From positions 124,321 to 188,320 of the forward strand of contig NZ_JAHKPT010000026.1 of assembly GCF_018860635.1 (NCBI RefSeq): DNA of 64,000 nt, given 5' to 3'. The notes under the pieces are model-generated. The model had not been told where the DNA came from and ran no database searches. It saw nothing but the letters and a program-made list of their open reading frames with translations. This DNA is from Aliiglaciecola lipolytica (GTDB lineage: Bacteria; Pseudomonadota; Gammaproteobacteria; Enterobacterales; Alteromonadaceae). The position numbers and the translations under genes were made by a program. The number at the start of each line of letters is the position of its first letter. The stretch's first letter is position 1. Positions 42,245 to 51,823 of this stretch are shown here, one piece after another.

Positions 42245-42556
42245 TTATTTTAAAGACGCGTAATAAGCTGCTAATGCTTTAATATCTTTGTCGCTTAATC
42301 CTTTAGCCATTGCCGCCATCGTCGGTTCTTTACGCTCACCATTACGGAATGCTTTAAGTTGCTTTTCTAGATAAGCGGATTTTTGCCCAGCCAAATTTGG
42401 CCAAATAGGACTGAGGCTGATACCAGCACTACCATGGCAACTAGCGCAAATCATCGATTTCGTTTTACCCACCGATATTAACGCATCAGCGGCAAAGGTT
42501 TGCGTGACAAAAACCATGCTTGATATCGCTATCAAAAAGTAACGTATTTTGAGCAT
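42245..42556 (-). CDS. Periplasmic c-type cytochrome (c553-like), second copy
   Basis: 103 residues. Signal peptide to about residue 23, haem site C37-A-S-C40-H41, distal Met in EPTMAAMAK. Strongly similar throughout to the cytochrome at 29677. ATG 42556 is preferred over TTG 42562. Here the likely electron donor is not adjacent: the 2-hydroxyacid oxidase-like gene is 360 bp upstream and cytoplasmic by sequence. An FNR/FixK-type box is 156 bp before its start. Confidence 0.85.
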   Translation of the reverse strand: MLKIRYFLIAISSMVFVTQTFAADALISVGKTKSMICASCHGSAGISLSPIWPNLAGQKSAYLEKQLKAFRNGERKEPTMAAMAKGLSDKDIKALAAYYASLK

Positions 42557-42915
42557 ATTCAAATTTCACCTGTATCAATAAATAAGGATTTCGTTATCAA
42601 TTCTAATTTAACAATGGATAACCCTTTTTTTCATGAGGTAAGATGAAGGATGTAACAACCAAATAACCTCAATCAGTTATTTCAATATACGTTGTATAAC
42701 CAGGTGCTACATTGACTAAAATCAAAACTGCACACGGCATTCAAATTAATTAAAAATAACCAATAAAAACAAAATATTAGAGAAAAACAGAAGATTAAGG
42801 CGTGGTTAAATTTAGTATGATTGTCCCGTTAATTAGGAAAAAACTTTGAAATATAAATATGCAAAGTGAAATGAAAATGGCAAGCCATACTTTATTAAGT
42901 GACTGCTTAAAGGGG
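42557..42915. promoter_or_regulatory. Cytochrome upstream gap with FNR/FixK-type box (42712-42725)
   Basis: 359 bp without a gene. TTGAC-TAAA-ATCAA at 42712-42725 matches nine of ten FNR half-site bases. Remaining sequence is AT-rich; no terminator hairpin for the upstream gene was evident. Confidence 0.6.
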
Positions 42916-44031
42916 CTACAGGTTTTTCGCTAATACGCCATCTACTACCAGCGCAGCAATGGCCATCGACGCGGTCAGCCCCGGTGATTCTATACCGTAC
43001 AGATTAACTAAACCTGCAATACCATGTTGTGATTCAGTCTGAATCATAAAATCTCTTGCCTCTTCACCTTTCCCATGGAGTTTAGGACGAATTCCAGCAT
43101 ATGAAGGCGCTAGAGAACCGTCTTTAAGGTTAGGCCAGTATTTTCTAATTTGCTGATAAAACCCATCGGCTCTAGCAGGATCGACCTTGTAATCCAATTC
43201 ATTGACCCACTCGACATCAGGACCAAAACGGACTGAATTACCTAAATCTAATGTGGAATGCACTCCTAAACCAGCACTTTCAGGAACAGGATAAATAAGG
43301 TGGCTAAACGGCGCTTTGCCAGACAAGGCGTAATAGTTTCCTTTTGCATAATGAATAGCAGGCACGCTACTTTGCGGTAAACCCTCAAAACATCTAGCAA
43401 TTTTCTGGGCGTGTAAACCTGCGCAATTAATTAAGTACTTTGCGTTAATTTGTATGTTTTGGTCGCCACCAATATCCAGTAGAATTGAATTGTCAGTACA
43501 TTTAGCTGAACCCAATTCCGCCCCTAGTGCTACCGCGCCACCAGCACTTTCCAACTCACCTTGTAAATTTAACATAAATCCATGACTGTCTATAATGCCC
43601 GTTGAAGGCGAAAACAATGCACCGTAACAGGCAAGTTCAGGCTCTAAAGCTAAGGCTTTTTGTCTGCTGTAAAATTCAAGATCTGACACATTATTGGCAC
43701 GTGCGTTTTGTTGAATTTCAGTTAGCTTTTGCAACTGAAGTTCAGATGTAGCGACAATCAGTTTGCCACATCTTTTATAGGCAATATTGCGTTCCTCGCA
43801 ATACGCATAAAGCATTTTATTCCCCTGAACACAAAGCCGAGCTTTAAGAGAATTAGGCTGATAATAAATACCAGCATGTATTACTTCGCTATTGCGAGAG
43901 CTAATTCCTGTGCCGATTTGAGATTGACTTTCAATGACAATAGTTTCCACACCTTTTTGAGCCATTTCTCGTGCAACAGCTAAGCCAACGACGCCAGCGC
44001 CGACAACAATACACTCTACAGACTCGGCCAT
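42916..44031 (-). CDS. FAD-dependent 2-hydroxyacid oxidoreductase (L-2-hydroxyglutarate oxidase-like)
   Basis: 371 residues of the DAO/GlpD fold. FAD motif GAGVVG (11-16), and SSRNSEVIHAGIYY with SLKARLCVQGN, the block typical of L-2-hydroxyglutarate dehydrogenases; C-terminal NLYGIESPGLTASMAIA. It would oxidise an L-2-hydroxy acid to a 2-oxo acid, passing electrons to quinone or oxygen. AGGAG site before ATG. Divergent from pckA with a LacI-type operator between them, so it may serve carbon flow rather than the amide pathway. Confidence 0.83.
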   Translation of the reverse strand: MAESVECIVVGAGVVGLAVAREMAQKGVETIVIESQSQIGTGISSRNSEVIHAGIYYQPNSLKARLCVQGNKMLYAYCEERNIAYKRCGKLIVATSELQLQKLTEIQQNARANNVSDLEFYSRQKALALEPELACYGALFSPSTGIIDSHGFMLNLQGELESAGGAVALGAELGSAKCTDNSILLDIGGDQNIQINAKYLINCAGLHAQKIARCFEGLPQSSVPAIHYAKGNYYALSGKAPFSHLIYPVPESAGLGVHSTLDLGNSVRFGPDVEWVNELDYKVDPARADGFYQQIRKYWPNLKDGSLAPSYAGIRPKLHGKGEEARDFMIQTESQHGIAGLVNLYGIESPGLTASMAIAALVVDGVLAKNL

Positions 44032-44115
44032 TTAATCACTCCTAGGCGCATAAATAAGGGGATGGGGAAGTTAAACATTACAGAGATTTCTTAGTCTCAG
44101 CCAGCGAACAGCTTT

Positions 44116-44129
44116 TGAAAACGCTTACA
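44116..44129. promoter_or_regulatory. LacI-family operator candidate between the flavoprotein gene and pckA
   Basis: TGAAAACGCTTACA fits the TGWAARCGYTTWCA form of LacI-family operators and closely resembles those at 50182 and 56968. It is 85 bp before the flavoprotein start and 177 bp before pckA. Confidence 0.6.
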
Positions 44130-44305
44130 TGCTTAGAATTCGATGAATTGTTATAACTTATCGCTTTTTTTTTTGAATGAGTAGTAAGTTGATCTAGTTT
44201 TTCCTTTTCAGACCCATTAGTGTTAGGGAGTCTAACTTTAATAACAAAGTTAGCTTAAATACAAAAATAATAATAAAAATATAAAACCCTACGGAAAAAT
44301 AGTTC

Positions 44306-45916
44306 ATGAATACTGAAAAACTAACCAAATATTTAGACAACAACGGCATTCTTGATGCCACGGAAATTATTCATAATCCATCCTATGAGTTTCTGTTTGA
44401 AGAAGAGACAAAAAGTGATTTAGTTGGTTATGAAAAAGGTATTGAAACAGAACTCGGTGCAGTGTCTGTCGACACTGGTATATTTACCGGTCGCTCACCA
44501 AAAGATAAATACATCGTTCGCGATGACACCACTAAAGATACGGTATGGTGGTCTGATCAAGGCACAAATGATAACAAACCGATTAGCACTGAAGTATGGC
44601 AAGAGCTAAAACAAACGGTTACTCAACAGTTAAGCAGTAAAAGACTGTTTGTTGTGGATACCTTTTGTGGTGCAAATGCAGATACCCGTTTGAAAGTGCG
44701 GTTTGTGACCGAAGTGGCATGGCAAGCACACTTTGTGAAGAATATGTTTATACGTCCAACAGAACAAGAACTTGAAGGTTTTGAACCTGACTTTCTAGTT
44801 CTGAACGGTTCTAAAACGGTGAATAAAAAGTGGCAGGAACACGGCTTAAATTCAGAGAATTTTGTCGCCTTTAACCTCACTGAAAAAGTCCAAATTATCG
44901 GCGGTACATGGTACGGCGGCGAAATGAAAAAAGGTATGTTCTCAATGATGAATTACTTTTTGCCGCTCAAAGGTATTGCTTCCATGCATTGCAGCGCGAA
45001 TGTGGGTAAAGATGACGATGTGGCAATTTTCTTCGGTTTATCAGGTACAGGAAAAACCACACTATCGACAGATCCACACAGAAAACTCATTGGCGATGAC
45101 GAACATGGTTGGGATGACAACGGTATCTTCAATTTTGAAGGTGGTTGTTATGCGAAAACGATTAATTTGAGCAAAGAACAAGAGCCGGAAATCTATGCTG
45201 CAATACGTCGTAATGCGTTGTTGGAAAATGTGTCTGTAGACAGTAATGGCAAAATCGATTTTGACGATAACTCAAAAACTGAAAATACCCGAGTCTCTTA
45301 TCCCATTGATCACATAGAAAACATTGTCCAACCTATTTCTAAAGCCGGTCATGCAACTAAAGTTATCTTCTTAACCGCTGATGCTTTTGGTGTGCTTCCT
45401 CCTGTTGCTAAGTTAACCCCTCAACAAGCTGAGTACTACTTTTTGTCTGGATTTACAGCCAAATTAGCAGGTACAGAACGAGGAATTACAGAGCCGACAC
45501 CAACGTTTTCGAGCTGTTTTGGTGCGGCTTTCTTAAGTCTTCATCCAACAAAATACGCAGCAGTTTTGCGTAAACGAATGCACGCAGTGGGTGCCGAAGC
45601 ATACTTGGTAAATACTGGCTGGAACGGCACGGGAAAACGTATTTCCATTAAAGCTACTCGCGCGATTATAGATGCCATTTTAGACGGTTCAATTAATCAA
45701 GCGGAAATGAACACACTTCCAATCTTTAATTTGTCGGTACCTAAACACTTACATGATGTTGAAGACAATATTTTGGATCCTCGTGACACTTATGAACAAG
45801 CCGAACAATGGACTGAAAAGGCCACTAATTTAGCAACTTTGTTCACTAAGAACTTTGTGAAGTTTACTGATAACGATGAAGGAAAGGAAATTTCTAATTC
45901 TGGACCAAAATTATAA
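44306..45916 (+). CDS. pckA: Phosphoenolpyruvate carboxykinase (ATP)
   Basis: 536 residues, full length. P-loop GLSGTGKTT (244-252), metal/ATP block [13 protein letters not shown] (261-273), and the N-terminal [14 protein letters not shown]. Converts oxaloacetate plus ATP to PEP plus CO2, the entry to gluconeogenesis; it is needed when organic acids such as those from the upstream catabolic genes are the carbon source. Monocistronic, with an AT-rich leader, an operator candidate upstream and a terminator at 45962. Confidence 0.96.
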   Translation: MNTEKLTKYLDNNGILDATEIIHNPSYEFLFEEETKSDLVGYEKGIETELGAVSVDTGIFTGRSPKDKYIVRDDTTKDTVWWSDQGTNDNKPISTEVWQELKQTVTQQLSSKRLFVVDTFCGANADTRLKVRFVTEVAWQAHFVKNMFIRPTEQELEGFEPDFLVLNGSKTVNKKWQEHGLNSENFVAFNLTEKVQIIGGTWYGGEMKKGMFSMMNYFLPLKGIASMHCSANVGKDDDVAIFFGLSGTGKTTLSTDPHRKLIGDDEHGWDDNGIFNFEGGCYAKTINLSKEQEPEIYAAIRRNALLENVSVDSNGKIDFDDNSKTENTRVSYPIDHIENIVQPISKAGHATKVIFLTADAFGVLPPVAKLTPQQAEYYFLSGFTAKLAGTERGITEPTPTFSSCFGAAFLSLHPTKYAAVLRKRMHAVGAEAYLVNTGWNGTGKRISIKATRAIIDAILDGSINQAEMNTLPIFNLSVPKHLHDVEDNILDPRDTYEQAEQWTEKATNLATLFTKNFVKFTDNDEGKEISNSGPKL

Positions 45917-45961
45917 AGTGAACGAAAACTGCTCAACAACATTTTGAGATCAGTAAAAATG

Positions 45962-45996
45962 AGCAGCAATTTGCATAAGTCAAATTGCTGCTTTTA
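45962..45996 (+). terminator. Rho-independent terminator after pckA
   Basis: 12-bp stem AGCAGCAATTTG / CAAATTGCTGCT, 7-nt loop, then TTT and further T-rich sequence. Confidence 0.88.
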
Positions 45997-46050
45997 ATTT
46001 TCTACTCATAACTGGGGTTGACCGCATTAACAGTAAGAAAGGGCCTTTCT

Positions 46051-47052
46051 CTAATTCAACTCGATAACAGATAAACGTTCAATAAGTTTGGGTTCGAAAA
46101 CGCGCTGAATTTCTCTATTTGACTCTTTATAAACATATTTCAAAACCCATTGAGCCGCCATTTTCCCCATTTCTAATACTGGGTTATCAATAGTGGTTAA
46201 TTTGGGAAACATATGTTTTGCAAATAACACATCATCAAAACCAATCACGGATAAATCTTCTGGCAGCACCAAACCATGCTCTCTAGCACAACTCATTGCA
46301 CCGGATGCCATTTCATCATTTGAACAGGCTAATGCACTAAAATGTTCACCTGAATTGAGTAAATAATTCATCCCTGCGATACCACCGGTCTCAAGATAAT
46401 CACCTACATAATGGAGTTTTTCATTAAACACCACGCCATACTCTTGCAACGCTCTTTTGTGACCAATTAAACGCTGCTTAGTATCTTCTTTATAAGTAGG
46501 ACCGCTAATGTAGGCGATGTCTCTATGTCCTTTTTTCAACAAAGTCTGTGCGGCCATATAACCACCAGCTTGGTTATTAACAATAAAACACTGATCTTGC
46601 ATGCTTTCGACGACGCGGTTCATAATTAAAATGGGGAGTTTGCTTTTGTTTAGCTCAATTAAATATTCATCAGAGATGGCTTCAGAGTGCACAATCAAGG
46701 CATCACATTGACGACTGATCAGAAAATCAATACCGTCTTTCTCTTCCGCCTCTTCATCATGACCGGCAGAAATAATCACGTGTTTACCAGCGGCTCTTAG
46801 CTCTGTTTCCACGCCGCTCATCATCTGTCCAAAAAATGAGCTATTAAGGTTAGAAACCAAAAGACCAATGCTATTTGCTTTATTTGATGCGAGTGAACGA
46901 GCGAAATTATTTGGCACATAGCCAAGCTCTTTCATGGCATGCATTACTTTGTCACTAGTGCTTTGTCTGACTTTCACATTGCCGTTCATGACTCTGGAAA
47001 CCGTTGCCAAAGACACCCCAGCATGTTTTGCTACTTCGTAAATCGTTGCCAT
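46051..47052 (-). CDS. LacI-family transcription regulator
   Basis: 333 residues. N-terminal helix-turn-helix TIYEVAKHAGVSLATVSRVMNG (3-24) with the hinge helix NNFARSLA, then a periplasmic-binding-protein-like ligand domain to the C terminus. Closest to GalR/PurR-type sugar repressors. It ends the minus-strand sugar locus (receptor to transporter), and three TGWAARCGYTTWCA sites in the window are its probable targets. Effector probably a beta-glucoside or its hydrolysis product. Confidence 0.92.
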   Translation of the reverse strand: MATIYEVAKHAGVSLATVSRVMNGNVKVRQSTSDKVMHAMKELGYVPNNFARSLASNKANSIGLLVSNLNSSFFGQMMSGVETELRAAGKHVIISAGHDEEAEEKDGIDFLISRQCDALIVHSEAISDEYLIELNKSKLPILIMNRVVESMQDQCFIVNNQAGGYMAAQTLLKKGHRDIAYISGPTYKEDTKQRLIGHKRALQEYGVVFNEKLHYVGDYLETGGIAGMNYLLNSGEHFSALACSNDEMASGAMSCAREHGLVLPEDLSVIGFDDVLFAKHMFPKLTTIDNPVLEMGKMAAQWVLKYVYKESNREIQRVFEPKLIERLSVIELN

Positions 47053-47114
47053 AAATTTTTGCTAATATTCGCCCTGAGACTAGAGGATAGCTAGCCTACT
47101 ATACAATCGCCACC

Positions 47115-47143
47115 TTGTAATGAATAATTATGCGGCATTACAA
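47115..47143. repeat. Inverted repeat upstream of lacI-type gene
   Basis: TTGTAATG (47115-47122) and CATTACAA (47136-47143) are exact inverses separated by 13 bp. No T-run, so an operator or mRNA hairpin rather than a terminator. Confidence 0.4.
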
Positions 47144-47203
47144 AACATCCGATGTGTGTAAAGTTTAGGGCAATCAGGCAAGGATACTACTGATTAGAAA
47201 AAA

Positions 47204-48745
47204 CTACGCCAATGCTCTTTGCCCCTTGAGTTCTAGAGTAATTTTTTTCTGTTGTTTATCGGTAAGGGGATAAAACAACATCAAAATTGCAGCAGCTATA
47301 CCAAAAAATCCAGGTATCCAGCTCATCAACAATTTAATACCAGGTAAGCTATCTGCAACTGTCGTTTGGTCCATACCGTCGTAGCCATAACTAGACAATA
47401 CTACCAGCACTAATGCTCCTGCGAACCCTCCGCCAGTTTTCTGCACAAATGTACCTGCAGAATAGACTAAACCCGTTGCTCTTCGTCCGTTTTTCCATTC
47501 AGAATAATCAGCGGAATCCCCTAACATCGAAAAGAACAAAGTAGGAAAAATAGCTGCAAAGAATTCTGCGGAACAACCTAGCACAAACACTAAGGTGACA
47601 TTTCCTTCAGGCACCCAGTAAAAGCAAATAGTTAGTATACTGCCAATAACTAATGAACCAATAAACAGTACTCTACGACCAAAAACACGAGCGAGAAACG
47701 ATGTGCTTAATGCACCAAAAATAGATACCACTAACAGGGCTACGAAGAATTGACCTGTCATCAATTCATCACCAATAACGTACTTAAAGTAATAGGCAAT
47801 CACACCGTATTTGATGCCATTAAACATCATGGTTAAAAAGCCCATACCTAACAAGATTAACCAAGGTTTATTAGTTATCAGGTCAATCATATCCTGTTGA
47901 GTCGAGCTAATTTGCTCTCTGGGTTTGGCCAGAAAGCGGTTTATTAGTATCCAAGTCCCAACAATAACAACCGCAAATATCACACCGGTTAATACGTTAC
48001 GGTAATAGAAAAACAGACTAATACTCATCAAAGGTAATAAAATAAACGGCAGATTTTTAGTCAGATCCCACAGCTCAGTTTTCAACCCTGAGGTGTTATT
48101 GACTGCAGGTTTCACTCGCTCTTTAGTGGATAAAAACGTAAAGACCATTAACGCAACCAATATTCCAGCAAACAGATACATCGTTGATTGATAACCCTGT
48201 ACATCATTACCTTGGCCAAATAAGTCGACGAAATACGGTAAAAACCCCATAACCAGCAAACCACCAAAGAATGCGCCGGCGAAGCGATACGCAGATAAAC
48301 TGGTCCGTTCAACATCACATTCGGTCATCACTCCCATTAAAGCCGAATAAGGCACATTATTGAGGGTATAACAGAGTGTTAAGCCGATATAAGTGACATA
48401 GGCGTAGATTAGCTTGTTACTCGCTGACCATTCTGGTGTGGTAAAACATAGCACCATGAATAGGCCAAGTAATGGCGTAGAAAATAAAATCCACGGTCTG
48501 AACTTGCCCCACCGAGTATCTGTGCGATCGGCAATCATCCCCATAATGATATCGGTTATACCATCAGATAGTCTGACCACGAGGAACAACAATGCGGCCG
48601 CTGCGGCAGTCAAACCGAACGTATCAGTATAAAAAACAGCTAAATAAGCAAGCGCCCCGCGCCAGACTAAATTAGCGGCGGCATCCCCCATGGCGTAACC
48701 GACTTTTTCAATTATTGGCAGTTTGGTTATTTCGCTTTGCATCAT
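47204..48745 (-). CDS. GPH-family sugar:cation symporter (MFS)
   Basis: 513 residues with about twelve membrane helices. The N terminus KVGYAMGDAAANLVWRGALAYLAVFYTDTFGLTAAAA and RLSDGITDIIMGMIADRTDTRWGKFRPW are hallmark blocks of melibiose/glycoside:cation symporters. It imports a di- or oligoglycoside across the inner membrane with Na+ or H+. Located 8 bp after the GH1 beta-glucosidase gene, so the imported substrate is probably a beta-glucoside. Two adjacent ATG codons are possible starts. Confidence 0.92.
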   Translation of the reverse strand: MMQSEITKLPIIEKVGYAMGDAAANLVWRGALAYLAVFYTDTFGLTAAAAALLFLVVRLSDGITDIIMGMIADRTDTRWGKFRPWILFSTPLLGLFMVLCFTTPEWSASNKLIYAYVTYIGLTLCYTLNNVPYSALMGVMTECDVERTSLSAYRFAGAFFGGLLVMGFLPYFVDLFGQGNDVQGYQSTMYLFAGILVALMVFTFLSTKERVKPAVNNTSGLKTELWDLTKNLPFILLPLMSISLFFYYRNVLTGVIFAVVIVGTWILINRFLAKPREQISSTQQDMIDLITNKPWLILLGMGFLTMMFNGIKYGVIAYYFKYVIGDELMTGQFFVALLVVSIFGALSTSFLARVFGRRVLFIGSLVIGSILTICFYWVPEGNVTLVFVLGCSAEFFAAIFPTLFFSMLGDSADYSEWKNGRRATGLVYSAGTFVQKTGGGFAGALVLVVLSSYGYDGMDQTTVADSLPGIKLLMSWIPGFFGIAAAILMLFYPLTDKQQKKITLELKGQRALA

Positions 48746-48753
48746 TTACTTTG

Positions 48754-50085
48754 CTACCTACTAGTAATCAGTTGTTTATAGGCAAGTCCACTGTCTTTAA
48801 TAGTGCGACTCTGGGTAAGATAGTCAACATACACAATACCAAACCGCTTCTCGTAACCTTCTGCCCACTCAAAGTTATCCATCAAACTCCAGGCGAAATA
48901 ACCGGCGATATCAACACCCTGCTGGGAGGCGTCATCAACAGCATTGAGATGTGATTGAAAGTAGTCAATTCTGTCTTGATCATTCACTCTGCCGTGTTTA
49001 ATTTCATCCTGCATCGCCGCACCATTTTCAGTGATGTAAACTGGTGGCAGTGTATAACGTTGATGAAGAGATATTAAGAGCTCAGAAAGTGCTTTAGGGT
49101 AAACTTCCCACCCCATGTCAGTAGTGACTACACCTTTAGGTTGAAGCTCTTCATACCAGCCTTTGCCATCGCTGCGATATTTTAGTCTGGTATAAAAATT
49201 TACTCCTAAGAAATCTAAGCGCTGGCTAATCAAGTCCATATCGCCCGGTAAAATATCAGGTCGGTTTTGTGGTTCAATTAGCTCAACCACATCTGGATAG
49301 AGCCCTTCCATAACGGGTCGCATGTACCACTGATTAATATAATCATCGGCTATTTTCGCTGCCTTTATATCTTCAGCCACCTGAGTCTCTGGATAGCAGG
49401 GGGTGAAATTAAGTACAATTCCAGCCTTAGTATCGGGACAATTTCGACGCAATGCGCGTATGCCAAGACCGTGAGCTAACAGTAAATGATGGGCTGACTT
49501 CCTACCGTTTGCTTGTCCCCTTTTACCCGGTGCGTGCACACCATTTTCATAACCTAGGTAAGCTGAACAAAATGGTTCGTTTAAGGTAGCGTACGCGTAT
49601 ACTCGGTCTCCCAAAGCTTTAGCAACTAAATTCACGTAATGCTCGAAATGAAATGCGGTTTCACGATTCAGCCAACCACCCTTTTCTTCTAAGTGCTGAG
49701 GCAAATCCCAATGATATAAAGTGACAAAGGGTTTGATGTTGCGCTTAACTAACTCTTCCACCAAATCAATGTAAAACTGCATCCCTTTATCGTTTAGAGA
49801 ACCGTCTTTTTTGACCACCCTAGGCCAAGAGATGGAAAATCGATAGGCATCCACGCCTAAAGAGTCAATCAACTCCACATCTTCGCGCCAAAACTTAACA
49901 TGCTCACATGCCACCAGCCCGTTAGAAGCATCGGAGATTTTACCGGGTGTAGCACAAAAAGTGTCCCAAATTGATTCTAATCTGCTGTCCGCTGCTCCTT
50001 CAATTTGGAAAGAAGACGTTGCTACACCGAACACGAAGTCATGGTCCAGTAATTTTGATGAAGATGGTAAGGAAAGGTTGCTCAT
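48754..50085 (-). CDS. GH1 beta-glucosidase
   Basis: 443 residues, full-length family 1 glycosidase. Acid/base E170 in ATLNEPF and nucleophile E353 in YITENGAAM; N-terminal FVFGVATSSFQIEGA and the subsite residue Q/H-W pattern LYHWDLPQHLEEKGGW (123-138). No signal peptide, so cytoplasmic: it hydrolyses beta-glucosides taken up by the neighbouring transporter. A LacI-type operator lies 97 bp before the start. Confidence 0.94.
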   Translation of the reverse strand: MSNLSLPSSSKLLDHDFVFGVATSSFQIEGAADSRLESIWDTFCATPGKISDASNGLVACEHVKFWREDVELIDSLGVDAYRFSISWPRVVKKDGSLNDKGMQFYIDLVEELVKRNIKPFVTLYHWDLPQHLEEKGGWLNRETAFHFEHYVNLVAKALGDRVYAYATLNEPFCSAYLGYENGVHAPGKRGQANGRKSAHHLLLAHGLGIRALRRNCPDTKAGIVLNFTPCYPETQVAEDIKAAKIADDYINQWYMRPVMEGLYPDVVELIEPQNRPDILPGDMDLISQRLDFLGVNFYTRLKYRSDGKGWYEELQPKGVVTTDMGWEVYPKALSELLISLHQRYTLPPVYITENGAAMQDEIKHGRVNDQDRIDYFQSHLNAVDDASQQGVDIAGYFAWSLMDNFEWAEGYEKRFGIVYVDYLTQSRTIKDSGLAYKQLITSR

Positions 50086-50181
50086 GATTTGATAATTACT
50101 AATTCTGTTAATGGTTAATCGGTATCTTTTTGATGGTCAACAAAGTGTTAAGCGCGAAAACTATAACGAAAACCACCCAAA

Positions 50182-50195
50182 TGAAAGCGCTTACA
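50182..50195. promoter_or_regulatory. LacI-family operator candidate before the GH1 gene
   Basis: TGAAAGCGCTTACA, near-perfect palindrome centred on GCGC, positioned 97 bp upstream of the beta-glucosidase start. Confidence 0.75.
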
Positions 50196-50314
50196 TTTAG
50201 AGGTTAGTTGGATTCGCAATAAAAAGCAATGCTTAACGTTAAAAAAATGTAAATGCTGGAATTATTCTATCCCCAATACCTGTTTTGTTGATTTTTACTA
50301 CAAACTCATCATCG

Positions 50315-51823
50315 TTAATTGGGTGGGCTACAATATTGTTGAATAAAACGTTGATGACTAGGTAATTGGGAAACCGCCTTAGATATTGATTGTTCCAGTG
50401 AAGATAAGAACTTTTCTAACTCCATCGCCGGCATTCCCTGAACACTGGGATGGTATTGTTTCGGCTCAATCCCTTGACCAAGCATAACTTGTGTCCAAGA
50501 ATCGACTCTAAACAATTCACCATCGGCTTGAAATGCATGGGCGTGATCGGTAAACAGCCGTATTCGATGAGCCAGACTCTCTGGCACCTCCATGCTTTTA
50601 CAATGTCGCCAAAATTCGCTGTCTTGCCGTTGAGTAACATGATAGTGCAAGACGATGAAATCGCGGATTTTTTCGATCTCGTCGGTGGCTTGTTGATTGT
50701 ATTCATCAATTACCGAATCGGATATTTCCCCACATGGGAAAAGCCTGAGTAAGCGAATAATGCCCATCATAATGAGATGAATACTGGTTGATTCCAAAGG
50801 CTCCACAAAACCGCTAGCCAAACCAAGGGCTAGACAGTTTTTATTCCAATGTTTACGACGCCTACCTGTGCGATATTTTATCACTCTGGGCTCGGTAATA
50901 ACCTCGCCCTCAATATTCGATAAGAGATACTCTTTAGCTTGTTCATCAGTCATGTACTTGCTGCAATAAACAATGCCATTTCCAACCCTATGTTGTAATG
51001 GAATCCGCCATTGCCAGCCACTGTGATGAGCAATAGAACGAGTGATTGGAGATACTTCCCCTACCGACTTAGTTTGTACCGCAATCGCACTATCACAAGG
51101 TAACCAATGCGACCAATCTTCATAACCCGTATGTAACGCTTGCTCGATTAGCAAACCTCGAAAGCCGGTACAATCAATAAATAAATCGCCCTCGACTAAC
51201 TGTCCTGAATCCAATTTTAAGCTAGTGATAAAACCGTTTTTGGGGTCTTTATTTACTGCGGCAATTTTTCCTTCTATCCTTTTCACTCCTCGAAATTCGC
51301 TAAACTTACGCAAATAAGCGGCATATTTACTGGAATCTAAGTGGTATGCATAATTGATAGATGACTTATCTGAAAGCGCAAATTTATTGGCCTTAGCAGC
51401 TTCCAATTCAAAACAGTATTTACCAAAGTCCTTTGCAACGCCCTGTTCTTTTCCGTATAGCCAGAAGTGATGAAATGGAGCAATAAAGCTTTCTTTACCT
51501 GTCATACCGAATGAATGAATATAGCTATCTCCTTGCTTACCCCAATTATCAAATTGAATGCCTAGCTTAAAGGTAGCTGACGTTTCTGCCATAAACTGAG
51601 ACTCATCAATGCCCAACAGTTTATTGAATACTCGCATGGGCGGAATAGTTGCCTCACCGACGCCAACGGTACCGATTTCTTCAGACTCCACCAAGGTCAC
51701 ATTGATGACGGAAGGCATCTGTTTAGCCAATGCTGCGGCAGCTATCCAACCAGCGGTTCCACCGCCAGCAATAACCACATTTTTGATTTTTCTGTTCACC
51801 TTCTGCTCACCTTTGCGATCCAT
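50315..51823 (-). CDS. Flavin-dependent tryptophan-halogenase family protein
   Basis: 502 residues. FAD motif GGGTAG (20-25), catalytic-type Lys K86 in TFKLGIQF, and the halogenase signature W270-Q-W-R-I-P275; the SGFVEPLESTS block (337-347) is intact. All hallmarks of an active FADH2-dependent halogenase are present. It would need a flavin reductase, not seen nearby. Its place after TonB receptor, SapC and JmjC-cupin genes matches a widespread Xanthomonas/Caulobacter/Alteromonas arrangement whose halogenases, where tested, prefer indoles over free tryptophan. The start codon directly follows the stop of the cupin gene. Confidence 0.9.
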   Translation of the reverse strand: MDRKGEQKVNRKIKNVVIAGGGTAGWIAAAALAKQMPSVINVTLVESEEIGTVGVGEATIPPMRVFNKLLGIDESQFMAETSATFKLGIQFDNWGKQGDSYIHSFGMTGKESFIAPFHHFWLYGKEQGVAKDFGKYCFELEAAKANKFALSDKSSINYAYHLDSSKYAAYLRKFSEFRGVKRIEGKIAAVNKDPKNGFITSLKLDSGQLVEGDLFIDCTGFRGLLIEQALHTGYEDWSHWLPCDSAIAVQTKSVGEVSPITRSIAHHSGWQWRIPLQHRVGNGIVYCSKYMTDEQAKEYLLSNIEGEVITEPRVIKYRTGRRRKHWNKNCLALGLASGFVEPLESTSIHLIMMGIIRLLRLFPCGEISDSVIDEYNQQATDEIEKIRDFIVLHYHVTQRQDSEFWRHCKSMEVPESLAHRIRLFTDHAHAFQADGELFRVDSWTQVMLGQGIEPKQYHPSVQGMPAMELEKFLSSLEQSISKAVSQLPSHQRFIQQYCSPPN

